Source of the DNA: Sanderia malayensis
Lineage: Eukaryota > Cnidaria > Scyphozoa > Semaeostomeae > Pelagiidae
Direction of reading: 5' to 3'
NCBI GenBank assembly: GCA_013076295.1
Contig: RQOL01000906.1
Span: 3,658,001-3,722,000 of the forward strand
Length of the DNA stretch: 64,000 bases
The position numbers were made by a program, and so were the translations under genes. Below, one piece after another: positions 44,129 to 57,800 of this stretch; positions within the stretch are counted from its first letter, which is position 1, and each line of letters begins with the position of its first letter. The notes under the pieces are model-generated. The model made no database searches, had not been told where the DNA came from, and saw only the letters and a list, made by a program, of their open reading frames with translations.

Positions 44129-45234
44129 TTATCTAGTAGCAGAAATATCGCTTGCTGAAGTTTGATCAGGATTAAATGAGCGGTCATGTGTTTGGGTTTG
44201 TTGAGTCCTGTAATTAAAACGTGATTCGCACGAGAACAATAGCGACGGTGCAGTTTCGGGGACTCGGCCCGACAAATCCAGCATGAGAAAGACGAATGAT
44301 AAACCAATCATGAAGTAGAAGACCAAGCATACCTTATAAATTATCCTAACTGTACTATCAGTCCATTTTTCGGGACACCCGGGAGTGTAATCGCCTAGGC
44401 CGACCGTTGTCATTGTTATGAAGCAAAAGTATATGGATTCGAAGTAGGTCCAGTCCTCTAGCTTTGCGATCACAAAGGCGGGAAACACGAATACGACGCA
44501 TGACGCCACCACCATGACTATAAACACAAGGAGAATGTGAACGACTTTAGCCTCGAGTTGAAGCAGACCTGCATGCCTCGTTATGAGTTCGTGAGCTAGT
44601 TCAACGCAGCGAGTCCATCGTTCCACCATGGCGGAAAGCAAAGTGGCAGTCATAGGAATTCCAACTATTGAGTAAATGATACAAAATATCTTTGATGCTA
44701 TTGTTGAAGGTGCCAAGTCACCATAGCCTAAAAAAATAAAAGAAAAACATACGTCAAAAGTTAAACAAATGTCAAAAGTTCTTCTAAAATCTACCCTCTT
44801 TCCTTCGGAACACAGGTTACCATAATCTGATAAATAAACTAACAATTGAATTAACGAAAGCCATTAATTAAGTTTAAATATTACTGAAAACAAACTGTAT
44901 GAAACAACTTGCCAATTGTTGTAAGTAGCGAAGCAGAGAACAATACCGCACCACCAAAGTTCCAGTTCGGGTTATAAGTGACATTGGCTCGAACTCTTAG
45001 TCCCCTGTCCACTGCAACTTGAACAGAACTTACAAAATCTTCCAACTCATTTCTTGCGACACAACCATGTTTCTCTAAAAATGTGTTCACGATATGATCA
45101 ATGTTTTCAATGGCCTTCAGTTCTTCTTTTATTTCCAAATAGTTGAAAACAACTGCGCCAAACGAAAGATACATAATGTATGATGCAATTAAAAGAATAA
45201 ATCGCAGGTTTCCAAGCTCCGGGCTTTCATCCAT
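44129..45234 (-). CDS. Two-pore-domain potassium channel, TWIK-like (306 aa, 2 exons)
   Basis: Exon 1 is 44913-45234 and exon 2 is 44129-44727 (921 nt with stop). Architecture is TM1 (about 10-30), an extracellular cap with Cys58 in the dimer-disulfide position and an N-glycosylation site NVT (84-86), pore 1 TTIGYGD (105-111), TM2 (KIFCIIYSIVGIP), TM3 (VVHILLVFIVMVVA), pore 2 TTVGLGD (214-220) and TM4. The GYGD/GLGD filter pair and CIIYSIVGIP favour the TWIK/KCNK1-6 side of the family. The cytosolic tail is short. It would set resting K+ leak at the plasma membrane as a dimer. The intron splits the Gly108 codon of the filter and has a GC donor (ttg/gcaagt) with AG acceptor; no in-frame GT donor is available. 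An upstream in-frame stop supports this start. Confidence 0.96.
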
Positions 45235-46960
45235 GGATAAAAAATTCAATGATTATCAACTCGAAATTCCAATCGTCCACAAATCCAAGTCTTTTTCCTA
45301 TTTTTCCAAAATATTGATTGCTTGCTAAGACATTTGCGTGATCTGGCTTTCTCCGTTAATACCCAGTTGCAGTCATTGGTTTCGTGTTGAAGTCTGTCTT
45401 AAAGTCTTGCTGCTCCCTGCAGGTAAATTATTTGCACGAATTACAACAGAACAATAAAATGCTCCAATTTGCCTAAAATTAGATTTTACCACAATATTTC
45501 CGTTCCAATTAACATTCTACTGAGATGAAACAAGAAATAAAAGTTGTGGGTAGAAGGTAATGAAAAATGCATTTGGTGAATCCAGGAATTGTTCACCCGG
45601 TTCCATGATTATGAATTGGAATAATCTTCAAACAATTCAAAATTACAACCACGTAGCATTTTGATTGACAAATTCAAGCATAACAAGATCCACGGGAAAA
45701 AATAACTCAAAATTCCTATTAGTAACAAGCAAGGGACTTCTCAAAAAAATAATGTACCTACACAGTGGGAAAAATAGTACTATAAATTAAAATAAATAAT
45801 ATACTGATAGGATAGAAAATATTCGATGTAATGTTGGTGTATAATATGTGCATATCTTGGTATAAGGGTAACTTATTATCACATAAGCCAAGTCAAGTGT
45901 AGAAGCACTCAACTTGTACAAGCAGTGAAATTCATAATACTCAGTGAACTGTTATATCCCATTGAACAATGACATCATTACACGATAAACAGTTAATTAA
46001 GCAGCAGGCTTGGTATAAGCTTGAGCACGGGTACAAGGTACAGTGAAGTTTGTAAATCACTAACCTAGCGTTGTTGTGCACAAAACACTCCGCTGTACAG
46101 TAGGTCCGTTGTGCCACAGGGCAGCTCGAATGACCAACCAGGCGTTAGGTTCATAGCTGTATCAGAAATGGAATATCGAAAGACGACAATAGCTGTATTA
46201 GAAATGCTCAAGACAAAACAAATTTATTCCCATGCCAAGAACAAATTTTATCGTTACTATATAAGGCAAGAATTTATCAATATTAGTTATGAAATTTAAA
46301 TGCAACGGTTTCAAGTTGAGACACACCATAAAAAATAATAATTTAAATTGAAAACTATAATTCAATATTTTTTATTCTTTATAGTCGCTTTGTTTGATTC
46401 GTTTATGCAAAAAGGATAAAACAGTTGATTTTGTTCACGATAATGTCCCAGTAAAGAATATATATTATAAAGATATCAATCTCACTCTGAAACATCAAAA
46501 TAAGCTATCTCTTAATCCCCGTTCTTATTTATAGAGTTGCAAAACGTTCTTCACATTCAATTTCAAGAATGGAAAATCCACATTCGCTTCGTTTAGCGTC
46601 AGCAACTGGGATGGTCTCGCGTAATTTGTACTAAGGGCTAAAACTAGATATAACTTCACAAAGTCAACAATTAAATTGATCAACGAAACACGACATGCAA
46701 ATGAATCGACTAATGAGCTCTGCGTTAATATTGTGCACGTGATATGACCTAGATTGGTAATGACTGTCACGTGATATGACCTAATTTGGTAATTAAAGTG
46801 CACGTGAAAACACACCAAGTTGTACTTCCAGGGGTTCACATCGACACACGAAATAACAATTGACAAAAAATTAGAATTGCGCAAATAAATAAGATCGATA
46901 GGCCTAGTATCGAATCCATACTAACTTACGTGAAGGTAATAGTCATAATTTCAACATAAT
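45235..46960. other. Intergenic, K2P 5' flank to SLC7 3' end
   Basis: About 1.7 kb AT-rich sequence with no exon that I can support. It should contain the K2P promoter and the 3' UTR of the SLC7 gene. Three cacgtga E-box-like words occur at 46.73-46.81 kb. Confidence 0.45.
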
Positions 46961-49900
46961 TTATATTGCTGGCTGAAGTTCTTCTGCTCTTTCCTCCTTC
47001 TCATCATCTTCATCGTTATCTATCAATGCTACACCGCATAGCTTTTGCATAGCTTTTGTCATTGTGTCTTAAACGAGAAAAATATGGGCATGTCAGACAA
47101 TGAAGAAAAGATATTACAACAATAGATGGAACAATAGAACAACAGATCGAAGGATAGAACAATAGATGGAACGATAGAATAGCAGATCGAACGATAGAAC
47201 AATAGATGGAACGATAGAACAATAGATGGAACGATAGAACAGATGGAACGATAGAATAGCAGATCGAACGATAGAACAACAGATCGAACAATAGAACAAC
47301 AGATCGAAGGATAGAACAATAGATGGAACGATAGAATAGCAGATCGAACGATAGAACAATAGATGGAAGGATAGAACAATAACGTCTTTGACAATAGTCA
47401 AGTCAAAAACCTGAGCACTGGGCCACACAGAAGAACATTACGTGATAAAACATCCCAGATCCGTAAAACTTGAAAAACATCCGAAACAAACACCGGGCCC
47501 TTCTAGCTGCTTCACAAGACAAGGGACCCACCAATTAACGAAATATCAACAATATTAAATATTACTTGGAGTCCAACATTCGTTAATCATAAACCTATGG
47601 CCACTCCTATCCATACTTATCAGAATATTGGCTTCTACACAATTCAATAGTTTCTGAGCTTTGACTGCCCAGAAAGCACACAAAGTAACACACAAAGTAA
47701 CAACTCACCCATGCCATTGTACCAGCATTGAGGTACAAATTTGCTGACAACAAAAATATAGTAGACAGGTAATCCAGCAATGATGCAAACCAAAGCAACA
47801 CCACATCCAACGGGCGACGTCTTGAATGGTGTGACGACTAAGAACAACGCTACGATTACCATGAAAATTGGTGCAATAATTGGCACCTAAGAAGGAAAAA
47901 TAAATACTTTAATACGACAAGAATTAAATATTGACGGGATGCGAATGTGACTTCGATGTATGAAGAAGGGGGTTTAATGGTTTAGAAACTTAAATAGGAA
48001 TTATATAATAGAAATTATATGATAGATTAAAACGCACCTTGAATGGCCTATTCATTTCAGGTCTCTTCCATCTCAAGAAAAGCAAGGCCAGGAAGGCGCA
48101 ACAGTAAAAGGCCCATGAAGCAAAACTGAATATCTCAACTAGGAATTCAAACGAGCTTGCATCGGGTATCAGCAACAAACAAGCAATGAATGACTGAAAT
48201 AAACGAACAATAACATTTATTAAGACATTTTGATGAGGAAAGACTATTGCAAAATCCACATCTCATCCATAAGTTAGGAAAACGCTGGCATAGGTAAAGA
48301 TAACAGTAACAATAATCAGTATGAAACTATGATACGTACAGTGAAAGCAAGTGAAGGTAATGGAGTGTATTTCTTTGTTTGTACCATTGCTAATAAGATT
48401 GGCATGTGGCCTTCTCGTCCAGCAGCAAAGGCAAGTCTATGAAAACAAAAACATTTTTCAATATAAGCATTGGTTGAACCATAAATATATTCAAAACTGA
48501 TGGTCATGAAAGTGAAGGTTGGAGCACTGGAGGTTGTGAATTTGCGTAATATGAGAAGCCCACCTTCCATTGCTGAAGGCGCAACCATTCACGGCACCGA
48601 ATGTAGAGGCTGCGACCAAGATAGGTACAATCCATTTCATTGGTCCCAGGTAGGCGTTTCCAACACTCTGTAATAAAAAAAGTTAGAGTTACTGTCCACA
48701 AAGACACACATTCATTTTGTCCCAGATTTACATAAAGATACGACTTTAAAAGTGCAGGATTTTGATATAACGAACCTTGGAGGGAACAGCAGAAAGCTCT
48801 GCCATGGGGGGGGGAATGATTGCCCAAGGATAATTTGTATTACATAGTAGTTCAAGGAATCAGATGTTTAGTTTTTTACACAGGAAAGCTCGCCACAAAA
48901 CAGAAGCTCTAATATATCAATATCCCATCGCATTATAACTATCAATAACATATGATTAAAGAATCGTATTATAAACTATCAACATATGATTAAATGAACT
49001 CACGAGAGCGACGGCAGCAGAGCCAAGGATTCCATCCTTACCCAACACAGCAATGTATGCAATGTTGATCAAGACATAGCATCCTGTAACTATTGTCATT
49101 GATATTCCAAGACACAATGGAAGATCTCTGTATAAGAGATAGAAACATCAGAAATAACAAATGCTTTGTAATGAGATGAAAACCCACGTTTAGCATTCCT
49201 TTGCGTAAACAGAAATGTGGAATGGTCCATTTTGATGTTCCGTTTTAAATTATCAAGTGTCATGTAGACATTAAAAAATAACTGATGATTATCAGATAAT
49301 TAAAGATGACGAAGTTTGATTAACCCAAAGCATGAATGATACAAGAAGGGAGTTCAAGAGATCTATCTGGGCCATTGTGCCAGCCATTTCAGTCAGATCC
49401 CGCAAGTACAAAATTGGTTATAAAAAGTTTTGAGGCTCATATCTTCAGAAGAAAAATGGGAAAACAATAGGCAATCTTTGAAAATGACAGGACTCACGCT
49501 GAAAAACCTGTTTTCTAATTGTGGGAACTTACTGCATTACACAGTCTTACTTAGCGATACAAGACATACAGTAAGATGCTTGTATAACTTTAGTAATGTA
49601 TACAAATAGATACCTAGCTGGTTTTTTCATCTCTTCTGTCACGTAATTCAGCGTATTCCTAAACGTAATATTGGATATTATATTTAGAAACAAGTATGAT
49701 CTGAATGAAGAATATTTGTCACATAACACACATCCTATATCCCATGACCACACCCACAAAACATTATGGCATAAGACAATTATGACAGTAGTTTAGTTCT
49801 TTGTTTAACCTGCTAAATTCATCCTGATTCCGTTGATTAGAGTCAACATTAAAGAATACAAAGGGAGTAATTCAAGGACTTACCAGCCATCATAAGCCCA

Positions 49901-52900
49901 CAATCCCATGTAGAAGGAGAGTCCAATCTTGCTGAAATCTCCTGTGGTCCCATCGAACGAATTATCAAAGAACTGTGTGTGTCCTGAAACAAATATTCAA
50001 AATAATTAGAAGGGAGGACAGAGAAAGGGGAGGACAGAGAGAGAGAAGGGAGAGACAGGGGCAACAACACCAGGGGTAGATAGAACTGAGGACAGCAGAT
50101 AAAATAGCTTGAGAGATGCAACAATTCATCATCCCCAGAGCTGGCAGCAGAGGGTTTAAGCTAACACAATAGAAAACTAATTACAATAGTTTCCTGCTGT
50201 GAGACTATTGTAATCCTGGTCCCTTGGGAATTCAAATCTGACCACACTCAGTAAATTCATTGAATGGGTGATATTTGCATGGACATTCACTGGAGATCAA
50301 GACTTCCTTAAAATTAAATCACCTCCTTGGACCATGGACCCTTTCAAAACCTATTTATCCTGCTAGCTTGTAAGAGACAAGCTTCATTCACATACAGTGA
50401 AAGCTTTCTTGATGAACACATCTTGACACCTTACCAAGGTGGACAGTGTCCAGTTGTTAGCTCTGTAAGAGACCTCCATTGCATTATGGTAATAAATGTG
50501 CAGAGATGACGTAGACATAAACTTACCCTTGCAAAGCTCCACGATACCAATGATTGTAAGCATCGCAATGCACAACAGTTTTGCATAGGTGAAGGCATCT
50601 TGTAAGAAGACAGCAGCTCTTACGCTCACACAATTCACAATTGTCACAATGGCTAAAAAAAGAAAGATAAAACATCAGATTAGGTTGTTGGGGAGGTTTT
50701 GACATATTCATACTTAGCCCTGGTAAATTTCTAGCAGGATTTTCTCTGCTTTGTGTACTACACCTATTTATACATAATCCCAGCACTCAATAAGATAACA
50801 TAATAGGTTCTATTATAGGTTAAAACCTTAAGGTAAAATAATAGGTTTTATTATATCATCTTGCTCTTAAGAAACTTGAGTTCTGAAATTTTCTGATGCC
50901 TTAAGAAACTGGAGTACTTATTGTCAAGGGTTGAAGGTCAGCTTCTTTAAAAAAAAAGCATTCTTTAATGGTTTCCTGTGGTCTTATTGTTACAAGGAAG
51001 TTATTGCACATCATCATAATTATCTTCATGCAAAGAAATGTGAGAAACTATACTCCTATGGTCAGGCATTTATCACGTGAAGACATATCTTATTCTGTGA
51101 CATAATTTGAAGTAATTTTATTCGAGATAATGGTAAACGCGATCCTTGTAAAAACGACAAAGAATTTAATAATTAATGAAAAGAAGACTCGTCATTAATC
51201 TTGAGAAATTGTTGATTTTGATCAAACCGACCCTAGACCTTTGTCAGAAAAGGCGACACGAGGGCCACTATCTTTGCAAGGAAACTCATTTTTCATTGAT
51301 CACATGATGTTTGGAGTAGTCATGGTTCTGACAACCAACCGTGATAATATTAGATGAATTTAATACGTATTTCAAATCTCACAAGTAAAAGGAATGCAAT
51401 AGATTATTTCGCAATCTTCAATTCTTTGAATAAAGGCAATAGATTTGACCGTTTTTACGAGGAAGATAATGGCCAGCTGTGCTATTTATTATATTGCATA
51501 CAAATATGTGGTATTGAATTGAGAACAAATAGTTAGCAGATGGAACTATATTCCGTTTTCACTTTAAGAACCTTTTTATAGTCAAATAAAACTATGAAGC
51601 GCCGAATATAAAATTTTCATAAACTGAAATACAACGCTCGTGTCAGTTTTCGACAAGCCCAGACAAATTCAGGAAAATTAACCGGAAGATAGCGACAAGA
51701 AAGGAAAAGAGCAGTCTAAAGTTCACAGCTCCTTTCGGTTGCATATCTGTGAACCTTCGCCGAAATATAAACATTTGCCAGGTGAACAAACAAGACTTTC
51801 AAATTGTACAACAATATATGTTCTTTCAAATCAAAGCCCTAAGGCCACGTCATTTTGGTGTCCAATAGATGGGTACAATGGTATTTTCTTGCTCAATTCA
51901 ACAAGTTTATTCAATGCCTTTCAAAGCATTTCAATCATAAGACTTGGCGAAATCGAAAGAAAGATATTTCTATGACAATAGTGGGGTGTGGAAAATACTG
52001 GTAGTAGTAAAAGGAAAAAGTTCCTCAAATAAGTTATACCGAAACAAATCTAGAATAAATAAATAATTATCAACCACTTCAATTCAAATAAAAGATCACA
52101 CACGAAAACAAGATTAACAGGTTTCCTTTGATTTGAGAAAGAGTGAGTACCTCGTGACTTTGACACGGCCTAAAAATTTCAACTCACCGATACAAATGAA
52201 AGCCAGAAGTTTGATAAGATAAATTGGAGGGTCGCAATCGTCGTAAAACGGTTTGACAACGTATTCTCCGAAAACAACGGCAATACCAGCAACTGCGGCA
52301 GGTCGAATAACCAAGACTGCAGTCCATGAAAACAAAAATGCCGGGATAGGCCCAAATGCATCGAACAGGTAAGCGTACTCTGCCCCTGATTTAGGGATCG
52401 TTGTTCCCAATTCACTGTAGCATAGTGCACCAACAAATGAAACAAATCCACACAAGAACCAGATAATTAGAGACAATCCAATTGACTCGGTGTTCTTCAG
52501 AACTGACTTCGGAGAAATGAATATACCAGAACCGATAATACTTCCAACAATAAGACCAATGCCATTGATCAAAGTAACATTTTTCTTCAGGCCTCCAGTT
52601 CCTTGAGATTTGACAATATCGGTTTCAGGCGGTGAATAAACCTTATCATCAACATCATCATTGGCCGAACGAAGGCCTTCCTTTTCACTTGCACTCATGC
52701 TTTTAACCGCTGATAACCCTTGAACAACTTGGCTTCAAGATGAATCGAAAAAGACTATTTCGAAAATTTTGAAATCCACTTGGCAAACAACACAGCATGA
52801 ATGATGAATGCAATCAGATCAAAGCACATGTTTTAAAACAACAGCAACAACAGGACAATCAAAGGCGCGAAATATGTTGCAAACAGAGAAAAACTAACCA

Positions 52901-54191
52901 ATCAGATTCATTTATTACAGAATCCAACCAATCAGAGTTCGAGTAGAAATCATCTGATCAAGTTTCGTCATGGTGGATTATGCAAGTTCATCATGTGACT
53001 TGCTCATGCAAAAAATCGCGGGTGAAAGTAGTCAGCTGCGGGGGATGCAGAGAAATTGCCCCTGCGAAGGTAAAGCCAGCAAAATCCAGGACTTTGACCG
53101 AGAGAACCTTTTGGCCAACTTGAAAGGTTCTTATAAATTAACTTTCATTGTATTTGATATTCTGACAATATCATGGGATTAGAAAAATCCAAAAATGAAA
53201 ATTGAATTAATGTTATTTCTTGGTCAATGTGTTGATATCAATAGGCCCACACCTTATAGGAATGTGATCCATGGCTCAAAATCTCTAAAGTTTAAAAATA
53301 TTTTGAGGATAAAGCCCAGCTCAAGACTAAAGGACTAAGGACTAAGAAGTAGAACTCAGAACTTTTATTTCACTGAGCTCTGTCACAAAGGAGAATAATA
53401 ATAATAAAAAATAACCATGATTGTTATATGGGTTAAAAGTTTCAGCTACGTAAAAAATATTTCCAGCTGTTATCAATGTTAAGAGTGGGTTTTTATAAAA
53501 AAGATTGTGTATTAAACATGGATATAAAATGTAGATGTGTGATTGTCTGGACCAAATCCACTGATGCGTTTAAAAATTAATAAAATAATTCACAAAATTC
53601 GGGAACAGACGGTGCTTGTTTAGTGTGATACTACATCACGGTATGCATTAAAAGTTACATTTGGAGATAAAAGAAATACTTACCAATGCAGATGAAGGCA
53701 AACAGCTTTACGAGGTGTCCTGGGGGGTCACAGGAAGGGTAGAAAGGCTTGGTGACGTAGTAGCCAAATACAATGGAGACCCCAGCCACGGCAGCAGGTC
53801 TTATAACCAAAATTGAAGTCCACGCGAAGAGAAATGCAGGTACGGGACCAAAGCCGGTGAACAAATAATGATATTCAGCTCCTTGTTTTGGTATTGCTGT
53901 CCCTAACTCACTGTAGCAAAACGCCCCCACCGATGCAATAACACCACATGCAAACCACACCACTAAAGACAGTCCCACTGAGCCAGTATTTTTGATAACA
54001 CCACTTGGAGAAATGAATATTCCAGAGCCTATTATTGTTCCAACAATAAGGCTGACTCCATGCAATAATGTTAAGTTCTTTTTCAACTCAACCTTTCGTT
54101 CGTCGCCGGTGTTAAACTTGTATAACTTGGCAGTTTCTTCTTCCCCTTCGATATCATCAGCGTTAATAGGCTGTGTTTCGGCTGGAATCAT
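46961..54191 (-). CDS. SLC7: SLC7-type amino-acid transporter light chain (b0,+AT/LAT-like), two alternative first exons
   Basis: Common exons in transcription order: 50527-50652, 49884-49983, 49614-49658, 49004-49127, 48564-48667, 48340-48436, 48038-48193, 47709-47886, 46961-47067. They can follow either exon 1A (52188-52698) or exon 1B (53684-54191); both end in the same phase, giving 515 or 514 aa. The protein has 12 hydrophobic segments and the APC-fold motif VG(S/T)IIGSGIFISP in TM1. The light-chain cysteine in KPFY-x-x-CDPP (Cys155 or Cys154) is where LAT and b0,+AT transporters form a disulfide with the SLC3 heavy chain. [21 protein letters not shown] is strongly family-typical. The C-terminal tail is acidic. 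It should exchange neutral or cationic amino acids at the plasma membrane; the exact substrate is not decidable. Intron 9 contains a 20-bp minisatellite. Confidence 0.95.
47117..47380. repeat. 20-bp minisatellite in SLC7 intron 9
   Basis: Units are combinations of gatagaacaatagatggaac and gatagaatagcagatcgaac, about 13 copies at roughly 20-bp spacing. Three overlapping Ser/Ile/Phe-rich minus-strand frames across it are repeat artefacts. Confidence 0.9.
52188..52698 (-). other. SLC7 alternative first coding exon 1A
   Basis: This exon encodes residues 1-170 (start MSASEKEGL), covering the cytosolic N-terminus through about TM4. It ends in a phase-1 donor (atcg/gtgagt). It lies 1.5 kb upstream of common exon 2. 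It resembles exon 1B at roughly 70% of positions from the LKKN motif onward, while the N-terminal 35 residues differ. It presumably has its own promoter in 52699-53683. Confidence 0.9.
53684..54191 (-). other. SLC7 alternative first coding exon 1B
   Basis: This exon encodes residues 1-169 (start MIPAETQPI) over the same topological region as exon 1A and ends in the same phase (attg/gtaagt). No further exons of a second gene copy lie between 1B and 1A, so it most simply splices over 1A into exon 2. The alternative is a truncated duplicate gene. The key motifs GSGIF and PSCDPP are intact and there is no stop or frameshift. Confidence 0.85.
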
Positions 54192-54849
54192 GTTTATTTT
54201 GTGGTGGAAGGACAAGAATCAATGTTTCACCGGCGGTCAAAAAATTGCTTCGCTTTGTTTTGGTTCAACGTTAGTCCCGATGAACTTCGACGAATGATAA
54301 CGTGGTATGTATGACTTTGTGTGCGGAGCAATCAAATACAGTCAAGCTTGATTATTGTCGGAAACACAGCCACACAATAACTAAGATAAAAACACTGAAC
54401 CGTGTTTAATTGAGGTCTTTTGTTTTTTTTCGCTTGTAGTATATTCTTCAGGAGTCGTCAATGAATGATGCAACGTAAAACTTGATAAACCTGTTATTTA
54501 CAACGACCACGTGCGCAACGCGAGGAGAAAATGAAAGCAACGAAAAAGTCTTCCTCTCTTCAGGAAACTGTTTAAATGTTTACACAACTGTTTCTTAGCT
54601 TTTGAAATTTCTACTGTCTATACAAATAACATAAAATAGTATTAATTATTTTGGGAGTGACATAGTATTATGGTGATAATACGCCATTCAAATAAACAAG
54701 TTTCCCACAAGTTTACATTTCCAGTGAACAATTTCAGCAAAGCAAATTAAAAAAAATGTCACAATTTCAAATCTCTTGTATTTAATTCAAAGGGATGTGT
54801 TTCTTCGGTAAAATTGGTGTAATTTCGGTTAAATTCATCTTGTTCAATT
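54192..54849. other. Spacer between SLC7 exon 1B and the PLL-like gene 3' end
   Basis: About 660 bp. The two genes are in tandem on the minus strand. It should hold the PLL-like gene 3' UTR and the exon-1B promoter. No exon is seen. Confidence 0.5.
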
Positions 54850-57800
54850 TCAGCGAAGGTTAAGACATGCATGAACGACTCGTCCAACACAAAATCCACC
54901 TGCATCGATAAAATCAGTCATATGGTAAAATTGTATCTAATCAAATCTAAAATTGGTTTAAAATTTTGGCCAAATGAAAACAAAAGGTTGTAGGATAAAG
55001 GTTATGGAAAGATAGATGGGCAAATGGAGCAAAACTAAAGCAAGAAACCAAGGTGATATCCTTTGAGAGAAAACTATGTATCAAACAAAGAAAACACAAG
55101 AAAATTCGTTCCCTTGTGTCGAGATAAAGCGGATTGCGGGGTACTGAAATTAGAAGCTGCTTATAAAATCAATCAAGCAAAACAACGAGAAAAATTATCC
55201 AGAATTTCAAGAGACACTTTATCTGTAGCTTTGAAAGCCACAAAATATATTATACTCTATTTCTTTAAAAATCATCTTTGCTAATAGAAAATATATAAAT
55301 TTCTCTAGATCTTTTCGCGTGGTTCTATAGTTTTGTTTTGTTGACAAAAACCATGTCAACTATCGCCCAGCCAGACAAGCATTCACCATGCGACCGACAT
55401 TGAATCCACCTGTTAAAAAGATACGTTCTTTTGTATATACCAGTATATTATCTTTTGTTTTATTATCTTGCCAGTCATGTGCATAGTATATTCTGGTACA
55501 TTATGTTTCTGTGAGTGAATGTTTATGCGTCTCGCTAGGCCTCGCGGGTAGAGTCTGTAGTGGTGAATGCGTTTGTACAAAACAAAACAATAACGATAAT
55601 CGTTTAGACCTAAATCTTCCCACTGAAGGAGCCCTGTTATCTATTGAATACCAATGGGTTCTGACATGTTAATACGGGTGTAAGATTGGTAGAAGATTGT
55701 TAAAATGCGGTTAAAAGCGGTTAAAATGGAGTGGGTCTTGAGAAAGTGGCGAGAACTGCTTACCTTGTTCATAAGCCTTGATTTTGAATGAATTCGAAGC
55801 ACTCAAAATGTCGCCATAAATTTCGTAGATGTTCTCGAATAAAATGACGATTTCTTTTATGGAATCGATGGCAAAATGAACACAGCTTCCTGAAAAAATA
55901 TATTTCATGATAATAATAGCCTTCATAATCCTCTTATTATAAATTTCCCTTATTATTATTAGCCTTCACAATCATCATATAATAATCATAAACATAATCA
56001 TCATTATTAAAACAATAATATGAATCAATCCTATGAATCACTAATCACAGACACAATCACAGGAATCAAAGCAATCATTGATACCTTCGATGCAGCTTTT
56101 CAAATCGGCAATAAACTTCTCGATGCCCTTGACAAAAACAGATTCAATCTTGCAATCCTTCATGGCAGACAAAGCATTTCCTAGACCGTAGCCCATTAAA
56201 TGTAGACCCTTGTAGATCTCTCGGTCTTCAAAAGCAACGAAAGCCTGTTGGAAATGGTCTGCAATTCCCTCGCCATCCTTGACACAAGTTTCAACACTGA
56301 TATTCTTTAGTTGGAACCCAGTGAAGAGTCCACGGAATACCTGGACCCAGTCCACATCACTTGGCCCCTTTGAGACAACCAGGGATGTTTGAATTGCTGG
56401 AACATATCTCTTGTTAACACTAGAAACAAAATAACAATACATTTGTAGACCAATCAAATCACCATCTATAAATTGATTGCATAGTAATAGCATTCTGTAG
56501 AGTATATTCACTGTGCCTTGCTGCCCATAGCAACTATGGGGTCCAGGGAGGGCAGGGCCAGCCAATAATGTTCAAAATATAGGTTGCACAATTCCCTGAC
56601 TTTGAGACTTTTTCAAAAATCGATAAAATTCGTTATTTGCCCCACCCCCTATAATTTCCACCGCTATGTGGCCAGAAAAAACTCGCATATAAGAACCAAT
56701 GGACCAAGAGTCTCTATGATGCTTCAACTCAAAACAATAGAAAACAATAGCTCATTATGTTTGAACAATAGAATAAGCAATAACCTATTGTGTTTCAACA
56801 ATGGAAAAAGCAATAACCTACGGTATTGAAAACATAACCTGGATGCAAAACATGCAAGTTCTTACACGCGACTTTTTAATGTTTAGACTCTAGCTTGTGT
56901 ATGACACATTGAGCTGAGATTATCTGTACTTACAGATATCTATAATCGTAGGTACCAGCAGGAAGATATGACACGAACTTCAATTGCCCCTTCGGGACGG
57001 GATCTTTGTAAGGATTTTGAGTTCCACCCACATAGTAGAAGTCCACGTATTCGTAACTGCTTTCTCCATGCTTGTAGACAGCTAAAGGTAATGAGAATAA
57101 ATGGTTATTTGTTGATGCAAGTTTGTAGGGTCTGTGACTCAAACCCCAGGAGGGTACGGGTAAACCCTTGTCTGCATTCATAAAAGTTCGGTAAATAAAA
57201 CAAACAAAATAATAAATAATAAATGTGATGATATAAACGACGTTTCGAAATAGTATAGCCATATGTAATGTAATATATATCTGCATATCTGCGTATTTGC
57301 TCACAACAACTAATGCTGGAAGGGTCGTGTATTTATATTATCACCTGCAAAATACGTTGGGGTTAAGCCAAGGAAGGCCTTGCAAAGACAAGACTCAATA
57401 GCATTGTGAACACAGGTGAACCAATAGATAGTTAAATATACAGAAATATTTACACAATTCGAGCGATCCTCACCTATCCAGTCCATGTGAGTGGCTTGAT
57501 CCACAGGTACCGACCATTTGACTTCCACAGGTTGTCCAGAGACAATTTTATTCGGTGTAACACTGAACGACCTGTTTTCTTCAATGAAGAACACGCGATC
57601 AGAACTGTCGAGACCAAATGCGACCCACCAGCCTGTCTTGTCGTCCATGACGTTGGCCAAAGTTGTCAATGCATCAGATTGGGTTGTGGAAACGGCCGAC
57701 CATTTGTTCCATTTTCCGTGTCTCTTTGCTTGCCACATGTAAAGCAGCTTACCCTTTTTATCCACTGTAAATACCTTGGAAGCAGTAAACATACAAACAA

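Noticed and set aside
47016..47428. Three overlapping Ser/Ile/Phe-rich minus-strand open frames
   Set aside because: They are translations of a 20-bp minisatellite in SLC7 intron 9 and occur in several frames at once.
53684..54191. Exon 1B as a pseudogene fragment
   Set aside because: It has no stop or frameshift, keeps all key motifs, and its donor phase matches the common exon 2, so use as an alternative exon is more likely.
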